Below are positions 1 to 3,770 of a DNA stretch of 5,871 nt, one piece after another; within the stretch, counting starts at the first letter, position 1; each line of letters opens with the position of its first letter. Location of the stretch: positions 1 through 5,871 of the forward strand of contig JAADFS010000104.1 in the NCBI GenBank assembly GCA_013152795.1, in the 5' to 3' direction. The position numbers and the translations under genes are program-made. The DNA is from Deferribacteres bacterium (GTDB taxonomy: Bacteria; Nitrospirota; Thermodesulfovibrionia; UBA6902). The notes beneath the pieces were generated by a model. It saw only the letters and a program-made list of their open reading frames with translations, searched no databases and was not told the origin of the DNA.

Positions 1-70
1 CTATGACTGCAAGATCGCCCTCCATGGTCAGCAGGTAGTCGGCCCTCAAGATGTAATCGGCTTTTTTCAT
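1..70 (-). CDS. Amidohydrolase-like protein, N-terminal fragment (runs off left edge)
   Basis: Only the first 23 codons are in the window, starting at an ATG read leftward from position 70 and open to the edge. The fragment reads MKKADYILRADYLLTMEGDL followed by AVI. It resembles the N-terminal beta strands of metal-dependent amidohydrolases of the 5-methylthioadenosine/S-adenosylhomocysteine deaminase or chlorohydrolase (MtaD/TrzN-like) group, which often begin with an '(A)D-ILRAD-LLTM' pattern; that is recall of family style, not an alignment. A purine-rich GGAGAG lies about 5 bases before the ATG, supporting the start. The gene follows asd by 29 bp on the same strand, so it is probably the third gene of the leuB-asd unit. 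None of the metal-binding histidines is in the window, so the enzyme class is a tentative inference. Confidence 0.55.
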   Translation of the reverse strand, partial: MKKADYILRADYLLTMEGDLAVI

Positions 71-99
71 AACTCTCCAATCCCCCTTTCCTGGTTATG

Positions 100-1119
100 T
101 TACGCCCTTTTGATTAATTCCTCGGCTATCTGCACTGCATTCAGGGCAGCGCCTTTTCTGAGATTATCGGCGGCTATCCACATGTTGAGGCCGTTTTCAA
201 TGGTGTCGTCCTCCCTGATTCTCCCCACGTAGACCTCATCCCTGTTTGCAACATCAATGGGGATGGGATAGATGTTTTTCTCGGGAGCGTCATAGACGAT
301 GACGCCCGGAGCAACGGAAAGCACGGCCCTTGCCTCATTAGCCGAAAGCTTTTTCTCTGTCTCTATATTGAGAGATTCGGAGTGTCCCCTGAATACAGGC
401 ACCCTCACGGTGGTGGCGGAGACCTTTATGGAATCATCCCCCATGATCTTTTTTGTCTCATTCACCATCTTGATCTCTTCCTTGGTATAGCCGTCATCCA
501 TAAACCTGTCGATATGCGGCAGGCAGTTGAAGGCGATCTGGTACGGATAGACGACCGGCTTTACCTCCTTGAAGTTCAGTATATCAGAAGTCTGCTGCAG
601 CAGTTCGTCCATGGCCTTTTTCCCGGTGCCTGACACGGACTGGAAAGTGGTTACAACCACACGCCTGATCCGTGCGGCATCGTGAATGGGCTTTAACACG
701 ACAACCATCTGGATTGTCGAACAGTTGGGATTGGCTATGATGCCTTTGTGCCATTGCACATCAGCGGGATTCACCTCAGGCACCACCAGGGGGACTTCGG
801 GATCCATCCTCCAGGCGCTCGAATTGTCGACAACGACACATCCCGCGCGCGCCGCAGCAGGGGCGAATTCCTTGCTCCTGTCGCCTCCGGCGGAAAACAG
901 GGCTATATCTATCCCCTCAAAAACACTCTCTGTCAGCACCTCCACCTTTACCGGCTTGCCGTGGAAATTCAGTGTGCTGCCTTCCGAGCGCTCGGATGCA
1001 AAGAGCCTGAGTTTCTCAACCGGGAAATTCCTCTCCTCCAGGACCGTTATCATCTCGTTTCCCACAGCGCCGGTGGCTCCCACGACCGCGACAACGTATT
1101 TATCTTTTTTCTTAAGCAT
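100..1119 (-). CDS. asd: Aspartate-semialdehyde dehydrogenase
   Basis: A 339-residue protein of normal length for the family. It catalyses NADPH-dependent reduction of aspartyl-4-phosphate to aspartate semialdehyde, the branch point to lysine/diaminopimelate, threonine and methionine, in the cytosol. What is visible: the nucleotide-binding GATGAVG loop at residues 14-20; the catalytic cysteine Cys133 in NPNCSTIQM; the FQSVSGTG segment at 159-166; and the RGHSES motif at 244-249 with the catalytic histidine His246. The ATG at 1119 is preceded by GAGAGGGG, which fills the 8-bp gap after the leuB stop, so start and coupling are clear. It lies in the same operon as leuB upstream and an amidohydrolase-like gene 29 bp downstream. 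All catalytic residues are present and nothing suggests damage. Identification is firm. Confidence 0.96.
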   Translation of the reverse strand: MLKKKDKYVVAVVGATGAVGNEMITVLEERNFPVEKLRLFASERSEGSTLNFHGKPVKVEVLTESVFEGIDIALFSAGGDRSKEFAPAAARAGCVVVDNSSAWRMDPEVPLVVPEVNPADVQWHKGIIANPNCSTIQMVVVLKPIHDAARIRRVVVTTFQSVSGTGKKAMDELLQQTSDILNFKEVKPVVYPYQIAFNCLPHIDRFMDDGYTKEEIKMVNETKKIMGDDSIKVSATTVRVPVFRGHSESLNIETEKKLSANEARAVLSVAPGVIVYDAPEKNIYPIPIDVANRDEVYVGRIREDDTIENGLNMWIAADNLRKGAALNAVQIAEELIKRA

Positions 1120-1127
1120 CCCCTCTC

Positions 1128-2195
1128 CTATATCTCCGCAACATATTTCGCCACAAGGTCCCCGACCTCTGTTGTAGTAAGTCCCATCTGCCCTGCGGCG
1201 AGGCTCTTTAAATGTTTTTCCGTCACCTTCATGACCGCCTGCTCAACCGCCCTGCCGGAGTCTTCCTCTCCCAGGTGCTCGAGCATGATCCCCGCAGCGC
1301 ATATGGCGGCAAGCGGATTTATCATGTTCTTACCCTTGTACTTGGGCGCAGAGCCGCCTATCGGCTCAAACATCGAGACACCCTCCGGGTTTATATTACC
1401 CCCCGCGGCGATTCCCATGCCGCCCTGTATCATGGCCCCGAGGTCTGTAATAATATCGCCGAACATGTTGTCCGTGACAATAACGTCGAACCACTCGGGG
1501 TTCTTCACAAACCACATTGTTATGGCGTCAACGTGCGCATAGTCCGGCTTTATATCAGGATATTCCTTTGCGACTTCATAGAACGCCCGCTCCCACAGGT
1601 CAAATGCATAGGTGAGGACATTCGTCTTCCCGCACAGCGTGAGTTTGTTATCCTTTTTCCTTTTCCTGCAGTACTCAAAGGCAAAGCGGATACAGCGCTC
1701 GACACCCTTCCTCGTATTAATGGACTCCTGTACAGCCACCTCATCGGGAGTGCCTTTCTTCAGCACACCGCCCGCGCCTGCATAGAGCCCCTCTGTGTTT
1801 TCCCTGACAACCACAAAGTCTATATGCTCCGGCCCCTTGTCTTTGATGGGACAGTCTATGCCGGGGTAGAGCCTTACGGGCCTGAGATTGATATACTGGT
1901 CGAGTTTGAAACGCAGTGTCAGGAGAATCCCCTTTTCGAGTATCCCGGGTTTCACGTCAGGATGCCCGATCGCGCCGAGATAAATGGAATCGTATTTTTT
2001 CAGCTCCTCTATTGCGGTTTCGGGCAGGGTCTCGCCGGTCCTCAGGTATCTCTCTCCGCCGAAGTCGAAATGGTGGAAGTCGAGTTTGAACCCGGCCCTT
2101 GCCGACACAGCATTGAGCACCTTTATGCCCTCTGCAACAACCTCCGGCCCTGTGCCGTCTCCGGGAATTACCGCAATGTTGTAGGTCTTCGGCAT
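1128..2195 (-). CDS. leuB: 3-isopropylmalate dehydrogenase (isocitrate/isopropylmalate/tartrate DH family)
   Basis: A 355-residue beta-decarboxylating dehydrogenase. Its likely role is oxidation of 3-isopropylmalate to 2-oxoisocaproate in leucine synthesis. Visible: IPGDGTGPEV at residues 10-19; substrate-pocket region with Glu87, Leu91-Leu92, Arg95 and Arg105; RENTEG at 131-136; Tyr138; Lys190; Asp223; and the family signature around NMFGDIITDLG (243-253) with metal ligands Asp247 and Asp251. The coenzyme loop reads GGSAPKYKGKN (280-290), with Lys-Tyr where NAD-specific LeuB enzymes usually have Asp-Ile. The DQYINLRPVRLYPG stretch recalls D-malate/tartrate dehydrogenases, so substrate is inferred mainly from the family and from asd next door. 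I chose the ATG at 2195 because GGAGA lies 4 bases before it and the conserved fold begins there; the frame stays open upstream to a GTG at 2273, but only through repeat DNA. Confidence 0.85.
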   Translation of the reverse strand: MPKTYNIAVIPGDGTGPEVVAEGIKVLNAVSARAGFKLDFHHFDFGGERYLRTGETLPETAIEELKKYDSIYLGAIGHPDVKPGILEKGILLTLRFKLDQYINLRPVRLYPGIDCPIKDKGPEHIDFVVVRENTEGLYAGAGGVLKKGTPDEVAVQESINTRKGVERCIRFAFEYCRKRKKDNKLTLCGKTNVLTYAFDLWERAFYEVAKEYPDIKPDYAHVDAITMWFVKNPEWFDVIVTDNMFGDIITDLGAMIQGGMGIAAGGNINPEGVSMFEPIGGSAPKYKGKNMINPLAAICAAGIMLEHLGEEDSGRAVEQAVMKVTEKHLKSLAAGQMGLTTTEVGDLVAKYVAEI

Positions 2196-2199
2196 CTGG

Positions 2200-2204
2200 T
2201 CTCC
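2200..2204 (-). promoter_or_regulatory. Ribosome binding site fixing the leuB start
   Basis: GGAGA read on the minus strand, 4 bases before the ATG at 2195. No such motif precedes the upstream in-frame GTG at 2273, so this site decides the start in favour of the 355-residue protein. Confidence 0.7.
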
Positions 2205-2210
2205 ATTGTT

Positions 2211-2294
2211 TAGTGTATAAGTGTAAGTGCAAGTGTAAGTGTCGGTGTCAGTAAGAAATTTTTTAACTGACACTAACCACTGACACTGACACTT
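2211..2294. repeat. Degenerate 6-bp repeat array in leuB leader, with inverted halves
   Basis: On the plus strand 2211-2254 reads as near-perfect hexamers: TAGTGT, a 2-base slip, then AAGTGT, AAGTGC, AAGTGT, AAGTGT, CGGTGT, CAGTAA. The opposite orientation follows at 2266-2294 as ACTGACACT, AACC, then ACTGACACTGACACTT. The two halves are therefore inverted copies of one short repeat. It fills the space between the 3' end of tRNA-Glu and leuB and is open in the leuB frame. I see no coding role for it. Confidence 0.8.
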
Positions 2295-2298
2295 TTTT
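2237..2298 (+). terminator. Hairpin plus T-run, terminator-like on the plus strand
   Basis: Arm 2237-2252 (AAGTGTCGGTGTCAGT) pairs with 2279-2294 (ACTGACACTGACACTT) over 16 positions with a single non-Watson-Crick position, G2244 opposite T2287, which is a G-U wobble in plus-strand RNA. Six T residues (2293-2298) overlap and follow the right arm. This is intrinsic-terminator geometry for rightward transcription, which here would be antisense to leuB and face the tRNA genes. The 26-base loop is long for a classic terminator and contains a competing right arm (2266-2273) for an 8-bp inner hairpin with 2245-2252. On the minus strand the hairpin follows tRNA-Glu but has no U-run after it, so any role in ending the tRNA transcript is uncertain. 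Confidence 0.4.
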
Positions 2299-2305
2299 AT
2301 CTTTA

Positions 2306-2381
2306 TGGTGATCCCAACGGGACTCGAACCCGTGTTTTCGGCGTGAGAGGCCGACGTCCTAGACCGCTAGACGATGGGACC
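2306..2381 (-). tRNA. tRNA-Glu (anticodon CUC)
   Basis: Read on the minus strand: acceptor GGTCCCA pairs with TGGGATC (one G-U), followed by A73 and an encoded CCA (2306-2308). The anticodon stem TCGGC/GCCGA closes the loop CTCTCAC, giving anticodon CUC, which reads GAG. The T arm is ACGGG-TTCGAGT-CCCGT. Length without CCA is 73 bases (2309-2381). It has G1-C72, unlike the tRNA-Gln next to it. It is a C34 isoacceptor, so a UUC-anticodon tRNA-Glu for GAA is expected elsewhere. It lies 110 bp upstream of leuB on the same strand. Confidence 0.96.
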
Positions 2382-2406
2382 TTAAGCCGGAAAATATATC
2401 CCCGTC

Positions 2407-2436
2407 ATTCTACCAGACATAATGCATAAATGTAAA
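2407..2436 (-). promoter_or_regulatory. Candidate sigma-70 promoter for tRNA-Glu (extended -10)
   Basis: On the minus strand: -35 TTTACA (2431-2436), 18-base spacer, then TAGAAT (2407-2412) preceded directly by TGG, an extended -10 element. The tRNA begins 25 bases after the -10, leaving a leader of about 18 bases. A better -35 hexamer TTGACA (2450-2455) lies further upstream but has no good -10 at 16-18 bases. Transcription from here could continue into leuB. Confidence 0.6.
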
Positions 2437-2450
2437 AAAATTCATGCATT
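2421..2450. promoter_or_regulatory. Inverted repeat spanning the tRNA-Glu -35 region
   Basis: AATGCAT (2421-2427) and its exact reverse complement ATGCATT (2444-2450) flank a 16-base A-rich stretch containing the putative -35 hexamer. The 7-bp arms are 23 bp apart centre to centre, about two helical turns, so it could be a protein binding site; it could also be chance in AT-rich DNA. Confidence 0.3.
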
Positions 2451-2503
2451 GTCAAGGTAGCGCCCGATCAGCTTCCGATTTACTGAATTAATGAGCAGGG
2501 GGC

Positions 2504-2577
2504 TGGCTGGGGAGAGAGGATTTGAACCCCTACAAGCAGATCCAGAGTCTGCCGTGCTGCCGTTACACAACTCCCCA
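2504..2577 (-). tRNA. tRNA-Gln (anticodon CUG)
   Basis: Read on the minus strand: acceptor TGGGGAG pairs fully with CTCCCCA, giving a U1-A72 end pair, followed by G73 and an encoded CCA (2504-2506). The anticodon stem GCAGA/TCTGC closes CTCTGGA, giving anticodon CUG, which reads CAG. The T arm is AGGGG-TTCAAAT-CCTCT with one G-U. Length without CCA is 71 bases (2507-2577), with a short D arm (GTG, 9-base loop, CAC). U1-A72 and a compact D loop are the known identity features by which bacterial GatCAB accepts mischarged Glu-tRNA(Gln), and gatB is in this window. Confidence 0.96.
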
Positions 2578-2594
2578 TCTGAATGTACTTTTCT

Positions 2595-2623
2595 ATATTA
2601 CCGATTTGGACGTTATCCGTCAA
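2595..2623 (-). promoter_or_regulatory. Candidate sigma-70 promoter for tRNA-Gln
   Basis: On the minus strand: -35 TTGACG (2618-2623), exactly 17 bases, then TAATAT (2595-2600). The predicted start lies around 2588, giving a leader of roughly 10 bases before the tRNA. The -35 matches the consensus at five of six positions and the spacing is ideal. It fires away from the plus-strand gene pair that begins near 2724. Confidence 0.6.
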
Positions 2624-2669
2624 TATGCCCAGTGTTGCATAAACGGCCAGGAGAGTTGCGGAGAACCGG

Positions 2670-2704
2670 GTTCAGAGTTAAGAGTTCAAAGTTCGGGGTA
2701 CGGT
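2670..2704. repeat. Degenerate 7-bp tandem repeat
   Basis: Plus strand units of seven: GTTCAGA, GTTAAGA, GTTCAAA, GTTCGGG, GTACGGT. All share GT at positions 1-2 and four share GTT. The run ends at the 5' edge of the AT-rich gene pair, between it and the tRNA-Gln promoter. Function unknown. Confidence 0.65.
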
Positions 2705-2710
2705 GTATGT

Positions 2711-2716
2711 TAAAAT
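2711..2716 (+). promoter_or_regulatory. Possible -10 element for the two-gene island
   Basis: TAAAAT ends 7 bases before the ATG at 2724, the distance expected if transcription begins at or next to that ATG (leaderless mRNA). No ribosome binding site precedes this ATG, which fits. There is no good -35: the nearest candidate, TTCAAA at 2685-2690, is 20 bases away. Weak call. Confidence 0.25.
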
Positions 2717-2723
2717 ACCAGTC

Positions 2724-3074
2724 ATGAAACCGCTCAACCTTGTATACATTAATTCAATATCCAGGGAAGATATAACGACAATGGAGGATGTCTTAAGAGA
2801 CAAGAGACTAACGAAATATTTATGGATTGAATTTATCCTGAACCCTTCAATGGTGGAACTCGGCACGTTATATATGGAAAATGCCGTTGTCAGGCATAGT
2901 CTCATTGATGCATTGAGCTGGTACCTTGCCTTCAGGTGGCTCTTTCCGGAAAACAGGGCACTTGAAGATCTGTATAAAGAAAAGACAATAATACCCTACA
3001 GGATAAGAGATACCATTTACAGAGAAAAGAGAAGAGGTTTTCTGAAAGGGATTATGCATGCCCGATTATGTTAA
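2724..3074 (+). CDS. Hypothetical protein, first gene of AT-rich pair
   Basis: About 116 residues from the ATG at 2724; an in-frame GTG at 2703 would add seven, and a stop at 2679 bars anything longer. Neither start has a clear ribosome binding site; I prefer the ATG. I do not recognise the protein. It looks soluble and helix-rich, with no signal peptide and no long uncharged membrane span. The middle part (MVELGTLYMENAVVRHSLID then ALSWYLAFRWLF) is hydrophobic and aromatic, while the C-terminus is basic (YREKRRGFLKGI). I find no helix-turn-helix, ribbon-helix-helix or HEPN RxxxxH motif. It overlaps the next gene by 17 bp, implying translational coupling and a shared job. Base composition is AT-richer than leuB, asd or gatB. 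A partner or antitoxin role for the downstream nucleotidyltransferase is possible by position only. Confidence 0.65.
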   Translation: MKPLNLVYINSISREDITTMEDVLRDKRLTKYLWIEFILNPSMVELGTLYMENAVVRHSLIDALSWYLAFRWLFPENRALEDLYKEKTIIPYRIRDTIYREKRRGFLKGIMHARLC

Positions 3075-3573
3075 ACCATACATTGATAAAATCGAGGGTT
3101 TCGCAAAGTCAAGAAATGAGTTGATCGAACTCCTGCTCATTGGCGGTCTCGCGATGAGCTTTTACGGGCTGCCAAGATATACAATAGATATAGATGCCGA
3201 GATTAAATGCAGCGACAAAATTTACTTTGAGCTTATTGAATATCTGAAGAAAGAAAATGTCAGTTTCAACATAAGCGACAACATCAGCGGCTGGGGAATT
3301 ATCCCTCTGCCCGCCGGTTACAGGGACAGGGCGCAGACAGTATACAAAGGTGATTATCTCATCCTGAAGGTGTTGGAACCTGTTGATTTTGTCTTCAGTA
3401 AACTCCTCAGAGGAACAGAAGAAGACTTTGGTGATGCATCTGAAGTTATAAACAAATATGGCATTACCAGGGATTTGTTACTCGAACGCGAAAAACTGAT
3501 TCACTTCCCCAAGGACCCTGAGACATTGTTCTTCAAGAAAAAATTCCGGCATCTGCTGGAGTTGACAGGCTGA
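3058..3573 (+). CDS. Predicted nucleotidyltransferase-fold protein (DUF6036/AbiEii-like)
   Basis: A 171-residue protein. Residues 27-48 carry the signature of minimal nucleotidyltransferases: Gly29-Gly30, then A..FYGLPR (32-40), then T-I-Asp44-I-Asp46, the pair of acidic residues that would bind metal. Later, SKLLRGTEEDFGDA (114-127) matches the 'KL..gr..D..DA' region found in the C-terminal part of DUF6036 and AbiEii/AbiGii-type proteins. The third catalytic carboxylate of the fold is not obvious, so activity cannot be assumed. Related families include toxins that modify tRNA or other substrates and uncharacterised enzymes. The ATG at 3058 lies inside the end of the preceding gene (17-bp overlap) after an AAAGGG-like ribosome site. 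Composition is AT-rich, about 40% GC on lines I counted, suggesting transfer. The family call is fairly good; the function is unknown. Confidence 0.75.
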   Translation: MPDYVKPYIDKIEGFAKSRNELIELLLIGGLAMSFYGLPRYTIDIDAEIKCSDKIYFELIEYLKKENVSFNISDNISGWGIIPLPAGYRDRAQTVYKGDYLILKVLEPVDFVFSKLLRGTEEDFGDASEVINKYGITRDLLLEREKLIHFPKDPETLFFKKKFRHLLELTG

Positions 3574-3638
3574 AAAACCGATAACTCTTTCATAGTCATA
3601 GTCAGCCCACCTTACAGTGGCATAAAAACGTCGCCAGC

Positions 3639-3656
3639 GTGCAGGAGGGCCTGCAC
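3639..3656. terminator. Short GC-rich hairpin, possible terminator of the gene pair
   Basis: GTGCAGG pairs perfectly with CCTGCAC around the loop AGGG. Only ATTT follows it on the plus strand, so a U-run is nearly absent and intrinsic termination is doubtful. It lies 66 bp after the nucleotidyltransferase stop codon. Confidence 0.3.
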
Positions 3657-3705
3657 ATTTATGCAACATTAAGATTAAGGCTTACACATGATAAAAATGC
3701 GCCTA

Positions 3706-3735
3706 TTGACCTTATGTGCGCGTGTTGATTATCCT
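3706..3735 (+). promoter_or_regulatory. Candidate promoter for gatB
   Basis: TTGACC (3706-3711), 18-base spacer, TATCCT (3730-3735). The implied start near 3742 gives a leader of about 29 bases before the gatB ATG. The -35 is close to consensus and the -10 is moderate. Confidence 0.35.
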
Positions 3736-3756
3736 TGAAGGAAATTTTTCAGGAAC

Positions 3757-3764
3757 AGGAGAGG
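3757..3764 (+). promoter_or_regulatory. Ribosome binding site fixing the gatB start
   Basis: AGGAGAGG lies 6 bases before the ATG at 3771. An in-frame TTG at 3735 would add 12 residues but lacks any such site and would lie inside the candidate -10, so the ATG is preferred. Confidence 0.75.
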
Positions 3765-3770
3765 ATTCCA

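Larger units (their letters stand above)
3574..3756. other. Intergenic region between the island and gatB
   Basis: This stretch holds a short hexamer repeat (CATAGT twice, 3591-3602), a perfect 7-bp hairpin at 3639-3656 and a possible gatB promoter at 3706-3735. I find no RNA gene, riboswitch fold or coding frame that I can support. Confidence 0.5.

Noticed and set aside
748..1542. Plus-strand open frame spanning the asd/leuB junction
   Set aside because: Antisense to two well-identified genes, with no domain or ribosome site that I can support.
1212..2213. Long open frame on the plus strand opposite leuB
   Set aside because: It mirrors the codon structure of leuB, has no recognisable protein features, and leuB has a full set of catalytic residues on the other strand.
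2205..2305. Separate promoter for leuB inside the repeat array
   Set aside because: Repeated TTACAC/TTGCAC units look like -35 hexamers, but the only -10-like TATACA (2214-2219) is not properly spaced from any of them.
2450..2455. TTGACA as the -35 of the tRNA-Glu promoter
   Set aside because: A perfect hexamer, but no acceptable -10 lies 16-18 bases downstream; the TTTACA/TAGAAT pair is better spaced.
2491..2727. Open frame running through the tRNA-Gln gene on the plus strand
   Set aside because: The tRNA structure is complete with encoded CCA, and the frame has no protein-like features.
2724..3074. Possible HEPN partner of the nucleotidyltransferase (MNT/HEPN-type pair)
   Set aside because: No R-x4-6-H motif is present; the only late R...H spacing is too long.
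3757..3768. Similarity of GGAGAGGATT to the tRNA-Gln 3' end (2511-2522), as if a duplicated attachment site flanked the cassette
   Set aside because: The match is about 10 bases with a 2-base gap and is better explained as the gatB ribosome binding site. The cassette also sits on the 5' side of the tRNA, not the 3' side where integrases usually act, and no integrase is present.
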